NCBI GenBank assembly: GCA_905220665.1
Contig: CAJNAR010000002.1
Span: 1-64,000, forward strand
Reading direction: 5' to 3'
Length of the DNA stretch: 64,000 nucleotides
DNA from: Albugo candida
Taxonomy: Eukaryota; Oomycota; Peronosporomycetes; Albuginales; Albuginaceae
The notes beneath the pieces were generated by a model that was given only the letters and a program-made list of their open reading frames with translations, did not search any database and was not told the origin of the DNA. Made by a program: the position numbers and the translations under genes. This document shows positions 46,901 to 55,571 of the stretch, piece by piece (position 1 is the stretch's first letter; each line of letters starts with the position of its first letter).

Positions 46901-49085
46901 CTGGGTTGTTGTATGGAGGCGTACTTGGGGGTGAAGGTTGCGGTGGAGTCGGGGTTGGATTTGTTGGGGTGTTCTCATTTGAAGGAGTCGTAGCTGGTGG
47001 TCTCACTGGAACAGGAGATGGAGAAGGGGATGGAACGCTTCCTGGAGGTGGTGTAGGTGATGGGGAAGGTGGTGTGTAGCCTGGGTTGTTGTATGGAGGC
47101 GTACTTGGGGGTGAAGGTTGCGGTGGAGTCGGGATTGGATTTGTTGGGGTGTTCTCATTTGAAGGAGTCGTTGTTGGTGGTCTCACTGGAACAGGGGACG
47201 GAGGAGGGGATTGAACGCTTCCTGGAGGTGGTGTGGGTGATGGGGAAGGTGGTGTAGGTGATGGGGAAGGTGGTGTGTAGCCTGGGTTGTTGTACGGAGG
47301 CGTACTTGGGGGTGAAGGTTGCGGTGGAGTCGGGATTGGATTTGTTGGGGTGTTCTCATTTGAAGGAGTCGTTGTTGGTGGTGTCACTGGAACAGGAGAT
47401 GGAAAAGGGGATGGAACGCTTCCTGGAGGTGGTGTAGGTGATGGGGAAGGTGGTGTAGGTGATGGGGAAGGTGGTGTGTAGCCTGGGTTGTTGTATGGAG
47501 GCGTACTTGGGGGTGAAGGTTGCGGTGGAGTCGGGATTGGATTTGTTGGGGTGTTCTCATTTGAAGGAGTCGTTGTTGGTGGTGTCACTGGAACAGGAGA
47601 TGGAGAAGGGGATGGAACGCTTCCTGGAGGTGGTGTAGGTGATGGGGAAGGTGGTGTAGGTGATGGGGAAGGTGGTGTAGGTGATGGGGAAGGTGGTGTG
47701 TAGCCTGGGTTGTTGTATGGAGGCGTACTTGGGGGTGAAGGTTGCGGTGGAGTCGGGATTGGATTTGTTGGGGTGTTCTCATTTGAAGGAGTCGTTGTTG
47801 GTGGTGTCACTGGAACAGGAGATGGAGAAGGGGATGGAACGCTTCCTGGAGGTGGTGTAGGTGATGGGGAAGGTGGTGTGTAGCCTGGGTTGTTGTATGG
47901 AGGCGTACTTGGGGGTGAAGGTTGCGGTGGAGTCGGGGTTGGATTTGTTGGGGTGTTCTCATTTGAAGGAGTCGTAGCTGGTGGTCTCACTGGAACAGGA
48001 GATGGAGAAGGGGATGGAACGCTTCCTGGAGGTTGTGTAGGCGTCGGAGGAGAAGTAGGTGTTGGAGAAGGGACTGGCGTTGGTGTAGGTGAAGGTACGG
48101 GTGTGGGTGGAGGATAAGTCGGAGTCTGATATCCAGGCACAAATATTGGTTTCGGTTTGGGAGTCATCGGAGTCGGAGACGTCGTTGGCGTTTTGGTTGA
48201 AGTCGGTAATTTGGACGGCAGAGAAGGAATCGGAGTCTTCGAAGGAACTAATGTCCCGTAAGTCGGAGGCTGATATCCCGAAGGACTACTCGGTCGATAA
48301 TTCCCTATGTATGGTGCTCTTGTGGGCGTGGAGACACGTACGGGCGTCAAAGGAGGTGGAGATGCGATACCGTACGGAGAAGGCTGCAGACTTGTCGGTG
48401 GTTTCCACGTCGTATATGGAACTTGCGTTGGTTTCGGTGTACTCAAAGGTGTAAATGCATTCTGTGGTCTCAAATACGGCGCATTTGGTGCAGGTGACGC
48501 ATTCGTTTTAACGATCGGAATGGGAGTGTGTGTGTACGAATTGAAAGGTGTCAGCGGCTTTGGAGCGAGTGTTTTCGACGGAGTATAGCCATATATTGTT
48601 GAAGTTCCATAAACAGACGAATCGCTGGTCGAACGCGTGGGTTTCGGTGTCGGAAGTGGAGGTTTTGGCGTCGGAAGTGGAGCCTGTGGCTGCGCATACA
48701 CGGGGTAATGAGCCAACGGCGGCTTTGGTGGAGGTGTCGAAGACGGTGGAGAATACGACCACGTGCTGTACATTGATCCAAAAGGATTGAAATTCCATTC
48801 GGGAAAGTATCCCAAAAGCTCATTATTGATCGGCTGTTGAGGCTCTACGTACACGCTGTTTGTAGGCACAACAAACGCATTCCCATTGTCTGTATCCAAA
48901 AGCGTCATCGGAGTCGTTGGACGCACAGTTTGAACGTTCAAAATCGTATCATTTTGCTGCGAGAACTCATCCCCAAATCGCTCCATTTGGAAGCGAGGAG
49001 CTTGAGACGGATACTCGCTTCCCCATTGCGAGTCACTGAGAACGTGAGCGGCAGTGAGGAGGACACTGAATCCATACTTTTGCAT
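43995..49085 (-). CDS. Giant Pro/Ser/Thr-rich single-pass surface protein with 17 tandem repeats
   Basis: About 1,696 residues in one exon. I take the ATG at 49085 rather than upstream codons because it gives a clean signal peptide (MQKYGFSVLLTAAHVLS). The ectodomain is >50% Pro/Ser/Thr. Its core is 17 near-identical ~60-residue repeats built on PPYNNPGYTPPSPSPTPP, GSVPSPSPSPVPV and PSNENTPTNP. Before and after lie less regular Pro-rich stretches. A C-terminal helix (GAIVGIVIGCVVGALLILAV) and a ~30-residue tail with basic and acidic residues follow. It therefore looks like a type I, probably heavily O-glycosylated, mucin- or extensin-like cell-wall or adhesion protein. No enzymatic domain was seen. 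It diverges from DRC4 with only ~126 bp between start codons. Confidence 0.85.
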   Translation of the reverse strand: MQKYGFSVLLTAAHVLSDSQWGSEYPSQAPRFQMERFGDEFSQQNDTILNVQTVRPTTPMTLLDTDNGNAFVVPTNSVYVEPQQPINNELLGYFPEWNFNPFGSMYSTWSYSPPSSTPPPKPPLAHYPVYAQPQAPLPTPKPPLPTPKPTRSTSDSSVYGTSTIYGYTPSKTLAPKPLTPFNSYTHTPIPIVKTNASPAPNAPYLRPQNAFTPLSTPKPTQVPYTTWKPPTSLQPSPYGIASPPPLTPVRVSTPTRAPYIGNYRPSSPSGYQPPTYGTLVPSKTPIPSLPSKLPTSTKTPTTSPTPMTPKPKPIFVPGYQTPTYPPPTPVPSPTPTPVPSPTPTSPPTPTQPPGSVPSPSPSPVPVRPPATTPSNENTPTNPTPTPPQPSPPSTPPYNNPGYTPPSPSPTPPPGSVPSPSPSPVPVTPPTTTPSNENTPTNPIPTPPQPSPPSTPPYNNPGYTPPSPSPTPPSPSPTPPSPSPTPPPGSVPSPSPSPVPVTPPTTTPSNENTPTNPIPTPPQPSPPSTPPYNNPGYTPPSPSPTPPSPSPTPPPGSVPSPFPSPVPVTPPTTTPSNENTPTNPIPTPPQPSPPSTPPYNNPGYTPPSPSPTPPSPSPTPPPGSVQSPPPSPVPVRPPTTTPSNENTPTNPIPTPPQPSPPSTPPYNNPGYTPPSPSPTPPPGSVPSPSPSPVPVRPPATTPSNENTPTNPTPTPPQPSPPSTPPYNNPGYTPPSPSPTPPPGSVPSPSPSPVPVRPPATTPSNENTPTNPIPTPPQPSPPSTPPYNNPGYTPPSPSPTPPPGSVPSPSPSPVPVTPPTTTPSNENTPTNPTPTPPQPSPPSTPPYNNPGYTPPSPSPTPPSPSPTPPPGSVPSPSPSPVPVTPPTTTPSNENTPTNPTPTPPQPSPPSTPPYNNPGYTPPSPSPTPPSPSPTPPPGSVQSPPPSPVPVTPPTPTPSNENTPTNPTPTPPQPSPPSTPPYNNPGYTPPSPSPTPPPGSVPSPSPSPVPVTPPTTTPSNENTPTNPTPTPPQPSPPSTPPYNNPGYTPPSPSPTPPSPSPTPPPGSVPSPSPSPVPVTPPTTTPSNENTPTNPIPTPPQPSPPSTPPYNNPGYTPPSPSPTPPPGSVPSPPPSPVPVTPPTPNPSNENTPTNPIPTPPQPSPPSTPPYNNPGYTPPSPSPTPPPGSVPSPSPSPVPVRPPTTTPSNENTPTNPTPTPPQPSPPSTPPYNNPGYTPPSPSPTPPSPSPTPPPGSVPSPPPSPVPVTPPTPNPSNENTPTNPTPTPPQPSPPSTPPYNNPGYTPPSPSPTPPPGSVPSPSPSPVPVRPPATTPSNENTPTNPTPTPPQPSPPSTPPYNNPGYTPPSPSPTPPPGSVPSPSPSPVPVRPPATTPSNENTPTNPTPTPPQPSPPSTPPYNNPGYTPPSPSPTPPPGSVPSPSPSPVPVTPPPTNEPLSSLGEPTDSNPYNSPEPSSEPPSGTEPVEESPPYSNPETSPEPSPVPSPTKKPDDENAPHSNPYASPEPTPAPTRQPVSEASNTSSPYATPEPSPAPTPSPSARPNPSPTSAPTHPAPSPTSYPEKNSTISPTPRPTIRVTTPYATPRPTSAQEATDSNQYGNTIRPSKVKRTSTVSTGSKGSYTSSKKLSAGAIVGIVIGCVVGALLILAVAVKWHQHLARQREAKMLGELNDHGTSVTDYAAM
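44750..48040 (-). repeat. Coding minisatellite: 17 copies of a 180-222 bp unit
   Basis: The PPYNNPGYTPP-coding segment recurs 17 times at spacings of 180, ~201 or ~222 bp. The length differences come from adding one or two copies of a ~21-bp sub-unit coding SPSPTPP. Copies differ at only a few positions (T/A/P-x-T, T/I, S/P), so the array has been homogenised or expanded recently. The opposite strand is also open through the array because of its base pattern; this is not a gene. Confidence 0.95.
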
Positions 49086-49211
49086 TGAATCACAACTGAT
49101 TGCTGTCTCTTCACTTTTAATTGTGAGCGCGTCATTTCGGAACAAAATCCCAAAAGCCGTTCTCTGAGCAGACGCAAACGCTTTCCGAACCGCTCGTTTG
49201 ACTCTTTTTCA
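49086..49211. promoter_or_regulatory. Short divergent promoter region
   Basis: 126 bp separate the start of the Pro-rich surface protein (minus) from DRC4 (plus). An Inr-like GTCATTTCG lies near 49131. Both promoters must fit here, or within the neighbouring gene's 5' end. Confidence 0.6.
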
Positions 49212-50695
49212 ATGGGACCGAAAATCCGAAAGAAGCAGACAAAGCAGTCGCTTCCTCCCGCTCCAATCTCAGGTTTGAGTATGCGCTGTCTTTGTCGTCG
49301 CTTACATTGGAATCAGAGTATGATACGATGGACACGCCGACGCTCCAACAAGCGACTTTGGCGCTCGAACAACAGCTGGAGAAAGCTCGAATGGATCGTA
49401 ATTATCTTCAGCATGAGAGAGTACGTGTGAGACTCTGTAGCTGTCGTCTAACGCGCTGTTTCTTGAAGGACACGACCGAGTCTTTTTACCAATTGACAAG
49501 AGAGGAATTACGTCAAAATGAGAATCAGTTGCTGGAGAAAGATCGCGAAATACAATTAATGGAAAGCAATCACAACGTTCAGGTGCGCGTGTACCTTCAG
49601 AAAGTCAAACATTTGGAAAAGGAGCACGAAAACACTTTGAAAAAACTCTTACACGACGGAATTGGACGATCAGAGGATCAAGCGGATGTCAATATTCACC
49701 GCGAGAAAGCATTTCGTCATAACAAGCAAATGCGTCAGGAAGAGCTGCAGGAGAAAGAGAGTACGCAGCAAGAGCAAGTGCAGATGATGAAGCAGACGCA
49801 GGAGAAGAATTTGGATAAAATCAGACAGCAATTTGAAGCGTGGAATGAATCGGTTGCACGGAGGGGGAAAGACCAGCTTTTGAAGCTTAAGGAAATGCTT
49901 TTATTGCGACGTAAAGTCGACATTCACGAAATTGAAGAGCGGAAGAACACACACATAAACGATCTGATGAGAAATCACGAGAAAGCATTTATTCAAATTC
50001 GGAGCTATTACAACGACATCACAAAAGACAATTTGGAGCTTATTTCTTCGTTGAAAAATGAGATTCAAACGATGAAAGTAAAAGCGGAAGAAAACTCAAA
50101 ACTTATGCAGGACGTCGCATTGGAAAACAAACGCCTTTCAGAGCCGTTAACGATCGCAATTCGTGAGGTAGAGCATCTACGAGCGGAGCTGAAAGACGAG
50201 CAAAAAGATCGCTTATCGCTTCTGAATGCGAAAGCGAGGCTTCAGCAAGTTAAATTGCGGATTGCCGATATTCAATTGCGTCAAAATGAGACGAAAAATG
50301 AGTTTGGAAAGCTGCAAAGTGATCGGAGCGAATTGTACGATACATTCGAACGAATGGTCCGCAAAGTGTACGAAGAAGGCGAGTGGAAAACGAACGGATT
50401 GGAGTCACAAATTAACGGAATGGAGACGCAGTGTACGCGCAATGAGAACCAAATGGAAGAGATTCTCTCTCACACAAAACCTCTGCACGCGACTTTTGTC
50501 AAAGAAAGCGTTCAAATCGCTTTAAAAACAGAAAATGACGCAATTGACACGCACACGCGAGAGATTGCGAAAAAGGTCAAAGAATATAACGATTCCGTTC
50601 GCATTTGTACGAAAAAAATGCGTCAATTGGGTATTCCTGAGGAAGATTTGGGACTCGAAGATTTTAGTCTTTTGTCGCCTTTGAAGCGAAAATGA
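49212..50695 (+). CDS. DRC4: Dynein regulatory complex subunit 4 (GAS8-like)
   Basis: Exons 49212-49272, 49317-49420 and 49469-50695 (introns 44 and 48 nt) encode 463 residues. The protein begins with a basic MGPKIRKKQTKQ and is coiled coil almost throughout. It matches GAS8/DRC4 along its length: MDRNYLQHER/DTTESFYQLTREEL, KVKHLEKEHENTL, LRRKVDIHEIEERKN, IRSYYNDITKDNLELI, NKRLSEPLTIAIREVEHL and a C-terminal LGIPEEDLGLEDF. DRC4 links the nexin-dynein regulatory complex to axonemal doublets and is needed for flagellar beating, which implies swimming zoospores. The second intron has no stop and is a multiple of three; removing it restores the family alignment. The stop lies 8 bp from the stop of convergent WDR92. 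Confidence 0.93.
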
Positions 50696-50703
50696 ATCGA
50701 ACA

Positions 50704-51876
50704 TTAGTACTTTTGAGTCTTTGAGACGATATACACGCGAACGGTTTGATCAAGACTCGATAAAACGCAGAGTCCTTCACGGTCGGGACTCCAGTCGAGA
50801 CTCACAATCGGTTGTGTGGATATGACTCGAGCGTTCAATAGCTGTACGGAGCCACAGACGCCCATGAGCTGTCCATCGGCGTCTTTTATCGCTCGAGAGG
50901 ATGGGTAATTGCTGTAAAAAGAGCGTTAGCATACCTTTGAATTCGCTACAGCACGTAAACGTACTATTTGTATACATTGAATCCACCGTTCCCTCCTCCT
51001 GTCATAAAAATCTCGCGATTTTGCGGTAGAAAACGTCCTTGCCAAATGGTCGATTTATGTGCTTTCTCCATCAAACACGGAAATCCTTTTTCCGGATGTT
51101 GTGTACGTAAATCGTACATTCGAAATTTCGACTCGAGTGTGGTTACTACTAATTTATTCATTTCGATATTTTTGCGGTCAAATTGGGCGCTAACCACTCC
51201 ATTTTGACAATTTGTCTCCCACCGAAGCGTATTGGTTCGAAGATCGTACAATTTGAGATCGCCATTGTCGAATCCGCCGACTACGCATCGCTCTTGGTCG
51301 TTGAAAGCGTTTCCGAAACAAACTGTCCAGCAGTCTCGAACGTGCTTGGAGTCTGATGGAGCAAGTGTCACGACCGGAGAAGAGACTCGGATATCCCACA
51401 CACGAATGCATCCGTCTCGTCCACCTGTGACGATTTCTGGAGCTCCATAGCCGATATTCTGCCCGCCACATCCATCAATTGCATTGATGATCGACGTGTG
51501 TGCTTGTGCGGCGTAAATTGGCACGTCAGGAAGCTCTAGATCCCTGTACATGACGACATGAAATTGTGGAAAGATTAGAGCGCATTACCTACCAAACGCT
51601 CATAATCCCAGCGTAATCGCCAGTTGCTAGGTGATGTTCATGCAGAGACGAAGCGCCAAAGGAGCTGCACTTGATACCATTCGGTTTTTCGAGCTCCGCT
51701 ACGGTCTTAAGGTCGCCGTGCTTGAGCTCGTACACTGAGATCGCGCCTGTGGCTTTTGGGTAAATACCCATTGCAACAAATCGCGCGGACACGGGAATCC
51801 ATTTCGTATCGTTTGGAGTGAAGGGTACGGAATGTCGAATGTGCTCAATCAGTTGGGGCGCGTCATTGGTATCCAT
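50704..51876 (-). CDS. WDR92: WD-repeat protein WDR92 (DNAAF10/Monad), axonemal dynein assembly factor
   Basis: Exons 51876-51593, 51543-50965 and 50911-50704 (introns 49 and 53 nt) give 356 residues, the family's usual length. Hallmarks are [21 protein letters not shown] near the start (17-position family motif), [75 protein letters not shown] and the C-terminal [22 protein letters not shown]92 works with the R2TP/prefoldin-like co-chaperone in the cytoplasm to assemble dynein arms, and is found mainly in organisms with motile cilia. Its pairing with DRC4, tail to tail, puts two flagellar genes together. Confidence 0.93.
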
Positions 51877-51992
51877 TTGATTCTAAACGACGCCGATCTT
51901 AAAGTGTCTCAGCGTTTTTTTAGAGTGAAAAAAGAGAAAATTTGTACTGAAAAATAAACTTAAGTGCGGAATCGCCATATTGTATGCATTTA

Positions 51993-53096
51993 TTATGCAG
52001 TGCTAAGTCTCTGTGTAGAACGATCATGTATGACGGGTTGTTGTGTGCGGAGGGATGAAATGAGACCTGCGTCCGACATGGCTCGAGTCTTTCGTCGTTT
52101 GCCTTCTAGAACACGCATGCGAATCTGTTTTCGCTCAATGGATTCGCGATGATGATCCAATTTTGGAACGCTGTAATCCTGGAGGGAGACGTAGGAGGAG
52201 CCTCGTTGCGATATCTCACTTGGTGCCACGCTGAGGAATGCATCCAATGCGGGACAATGACGCAGGATTGGATGTCGCGTTGCAACTCGAAGAATACCCT
52301 CCAATTGCTTCTTTCGTTGCTCAACCAAGCGGATATCATGACGCTTCAAGTACGACCACATTCCGGCGCTTGGAAGTGCTGGAAGTTGCAGAGGATTTTG
52401 TTGTATTAAAGCTTTTTCGGACGGGATCTTTTCCAGTGTGTGGAAAGTACTTTGTTGGCGACGAAAAGAACCGATTTCAAAGCCATTGGCGTTCGAGCGC
52501 GCGTTCTTCGCATAATAAAATCGTTGCAACATATGATACAAATTCTTGAATGCGCGGTACCGGCGTCGTATTGTGTAGGTCGAAAGCACGCCTTCGGGGC
52601 CTTTTATATCGACATGATACATGACAACTCCTTGACTGGTGAAGGAATAGTTATTCACCTCAATCGATACGTCTCGATACGGGTCCTGACGAGTCGATTG
52701 CGGTGCTGACGCTGACACGTAAGACGCCGTGCACTGACTCATTTCTGCATCATCAGCGTACGTGTAATGTAGTACATCGAGATCAGGTGCACTGCTTCTC
52801 TCATTCCACTTCTCTGCAGTGTATCGAGTCGACAGAGACGTCGTGTAATTGCACGTATACGCTGTCGTGGTACTTTGTCGCCTGTAAGTCGTACCTGCGC
52901 TCTCTTCCTCGACCAAGTCGAGTAACGACGACGCGACTGTCACTGTGCGCGTGTGAGTCATATCTTTGATGAAATTATGTATGTGAAACAGTACGCCGCT
53001 TCTTTCGCAGCGGGAAGTTGTCGTACGTAATGACAGACGCCCATTGTAACACAAGTGACACACATTAATGTCGTCGACGAATTCGCCCATCACCAT
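51993..53096 (-). CDS. PX-domain phosphoinositide-binding protein
   Basis: 367 residues in one exon. A PX domain spans ~142-292. It contains the basic motif RRRYRAF (from ~177), which in the family contacts the lipid phosphate, a Pro loop LPALPSAG, and a final helix VEQRKKQLEGILR. An insertion of ~35 residues between the basic motif and the Pro loop is Ser/Gln-rich. The N-terminal 140 residues are Ser/Thr-rich and probably disordered; the C-terminal 70 are basic. PX proteins bind phosphatidylinositol phosphates on endosomes. No BAR or other partner domain is visible, so the specific role is unknown. Confidence 0.88.
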   Translation of the reverse strand: MVMGEFVDDINVCHLCYNGRLSLRTTTSRCERSGVLFHIHNFIKDMTHTRTVTVASSLLDLVEEESAGTTYRRQSTTTAYTCNYTTSLSTRYTAEKWNERSSAPDLDVLHYTYADDAEMSQCTASYVSASAPQSTRQDPYRDVSIEVNNYSFTSQGVVMYHVDIKGPEGVLSTYTIRRRYRAFKNLYHMLQRFYYAKNARSNANGFEIGSFRRQQSTFHTLEKIPSEKALIQQNPLQLPALPSAGMWSYLKRHDIRLVEQRKKQLEGILRVATRHPILRHCPALDAFLSVAPSEISQRGSSYVSLQDYSVPKLDHHRESIERKQIRMRVLEGKRRKTRAMSDAGLISSLRTQQPVIHDRSTQRLSTA

Positions 53097-53242
53097 CTGG
53101 AATCAGATTTCGGCTTCCAATTCCGCATGTTTAGTGTGGAAATTACATACATTCACGTACATCGAAGAAAGAGCACAGAAAATAGATTTATTACAACAGA
53201 CGCTTTACAACAGACGCTTTACAACAGACGCTTTACATATAA

Positions 53243-54886
53243 CTAATGGACAACCGCGTGTTTCGGTAAAGGAATCAAATCGAGCGGGAGTCCTTCTTTC
53301 ATATACAACCCGCTCTTTAATATATAATCACGATCCACATCGTGACCGTCCTGTATCTTTACAAAATGCTCCATTAAAATAACCGCAGTGAAGACTTTGA
53401 CTTCGACGATAGCCATCGCCATGCCGATACACGTGCGTGGTCCGGCCTGGAAGACTGGAAATTCATAAGCAGTAGGTCGTCTCTCCATCTCGAGCCAGCG
53501 TTCCGGACGGAAAACATGAGCATCAGGACCCCAAAACTTTTCATTGCGACCCATATACCACGGAGAATAGTACATGTACGTTCCTGCAGGCACAAATGTT
53601 TGATCGGGTAGGATGTCGTCTTCCACCGCTACTTTGAGATTGTACGGTAAAGCAGGGTATAAGCGTAAGGTTTCATGAACGACTGCGTCGAGATACTTCA
53701 GCATTTTGATATTCTCATATGTCAGCGATACGGAAGAGCTATTTTCCCCAAGCGCTTGATAGAGTTCTTGTCGAATTTTCTCTTGAATGTGCGGGTTTCG
53801 CGCTAGCGAATAGAACGTGTAGGTGATGCATTCCGAAGTCGTATCTCTTCCAGCGAAAATAAACGTAAGTATAATCGATCGAAAAACGTTCGGACTCAGC
53901 AGTTTGGTGACTTGGACGTCTTTCTCGCGTGTCTTATTGATAAACAATGAGAGCAAATCGGATTGTTTGGCAACAACTTCCGGATCAAGTCGCATCCGAT
54001 TGTGCAGAATCGAGTCGGCGATGCTCTGAATACGCTTGGTGTACCTCCAAAGTTTCCATTCGGAAGGCATGCACCACCAGAACCACTTGTAATACTGATT
54101 GAAGAACAATCGACTTGCACAATGTTCATTGACGAAATTGCAATAGCGCGCAAACTGCTGAGGCTCCAAAATCGCACTGAGATCGATTCCAAATGCGATT
54201 TGGAAAATCGATTCCAAAGTGAATTCGGAACTCAATTGTTGCATGTCACATTGCAAGACAGATCGATCTTCGAGTCGAGTGACTTGAACGCGTGAAAGAA
54301 TCGATTGTGCACGCTTTTTGAAGACTTGTTCGGTAAAAGTACGAAATTGATTTGCTGTGAATATTTTGACAGCGACTTTCCTCTGCAATTTCCAATGGAG
54401 ACCTTTGTCGGGCGCATGAGGTCCATGATTCGTCGCAAAGAAGGCATTTTGGAAGATTTCGTGGAAGGCATCCAGAAACCCTTGAGGTTTTATGTAATTA
54501 TCCACATTATCGGCCAGCATATGTTTGACATCTTGAGGCGAGGTGACATATAACCCACCATCAAAAAAAATGTGCCAGGGCGTTTTCATTCGCCCATTAT
54601 AAATTTTTAAGAGCTCTTCCTACAAAAAGTCTCAGCATGCAACTCGAAAAAATAGAACGAATACAAGTACCAAAAAGTCATAAATGCGATGATTATTTCG
54701 AAGGAAAGATGGGATCATTCCGAGAATCCAGACGCCTCGCGGACCAGGTACTGGAGCTAATCCTTTGGCGATTCGTAATTTGCGATGAAAAGACTGCAGC
54801 GGTCGAAGGATACATACATTCATAAGAAAAAGAATTCCGAGCGCCTGAAAGACAATTTGTGACGTGAAAAGGGAAAACAGGCTCAT
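53243..54886 (-). CDS. Cytochrome P450, CYP86-clan-like (fatty-acid hydroxylase type)
   Basis: Exons 54886-54671 and 54619-53243 (intron 51 nt) give 530 residues. An N-terminal membrane anchor (VFQALGILFLMNVCIL) and a Pro-rich hinge (APVPGPRG) place it on the ER. The I-helix oxygen motif is FAGRDTTSE, the K-helix motif is ETLR, the PERF-like block is FRPERW, and the haem-cysteine loop is FQAGPRTCIG. The segment GTYMYYSPWYMGRNEKFWG is typical of the CYP86/94/704 group, which omega-hydroxylates fatty acids; this assignment is by motif. It is divergent from the delta-9 desaturase, another fatty-acid enzyme. Confidence 0.93.
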
Positions 54887-55571
54887 GGACGCGAAATGGA
54901 AAGTAAGTATTTCATTTTCATTTTTAGTTTGATTTGATTTTACTTTCTAATTTGAGATGAAAAAGTAGAAAGCTTTTTTATTAATAGTTTTATGAAAAAG
55001 CGTTTAAATTCTTCCGTGAATTCCGTCAGTGCGATTGGAGCGAATGTACGTTTTTACGCGTGTACTGTTTTTGAGAAAAGGTGGTTGAGAAAAGAGAATG
55101 CGGTCCGAAAGCTGAGAATGAGGTCGGAGAGAATGGACGGAGATGGGAGGAGATTTTTCACAGAAATTTGAAAAAAGGTTTTGTGATTTATTTTGGGAAT
55201 TGTATTACAAAGCGATGAAGCGATTCTTAAGAGTGGTGACTAGACGTGAGGTAATTGCATTATCCAAAAATTATCGGATTCAGTCAGCAAACGATTTCAA
55301 CTCTCAAAACGAATGGCATCATTGCGTCCACCACGCTGACGTCATTGGATCCAAGTGGGGTGCTATTTTGTAAATCACGGTACTTTTGACCTGACATCAT
55401 GTGTTCGAAAAAGACAACGTCATTGAGGTGTACGTTGATTGGTTTATATTCTGATATTACATATTCTCATTGGCTACTCGTAATTCACGACTACTTTTGA
55501 ATGGAATTGCAAACACGATCCTGTTTCCGTTCTTTCATTTTTCAATTTGCACAAAATCCGAGTCATCTGAA
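54887..55571. promoter_or_regulatory. Divergent intergenic region between P450 and desaturase
   Basis: 685 bp without a supported gene. It contains AT-rich stretches at 54900-55020 and the promoter of the desaturase at its right end. A 76-codon frame at 55143 shows no features of a protein. Confidence 0.6.
55533..55548 (+). promoter_or_regulatory. Oomycete Inr/FPR-like core promoter of the desaturase
   Basis: TTTCATTTTTCAATTT fits 14 of 16 positions of the oomycete start-site consensus GCTCATTYYNCAWTTT (recalled). It lies 23 nt before the ATG at 55572. This supports that ATG over any upstream start, because translation could not begin before the transcript. Confidence 0.65.

Noticed and set aside
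44444..48117. Series of plus-strand frames rich in Gly/Val (GGVGDGEGG, MGKVVCSLGCC)
   Set aside because: Shadows of the Pro-rich repeats on the minus strand; they exist only because of the repeat's base pattern.
55470..55571. Upstream extension of the desaturase
   Set aside because: It has no ATG start and would begin before the probable transcription start at ~55533.
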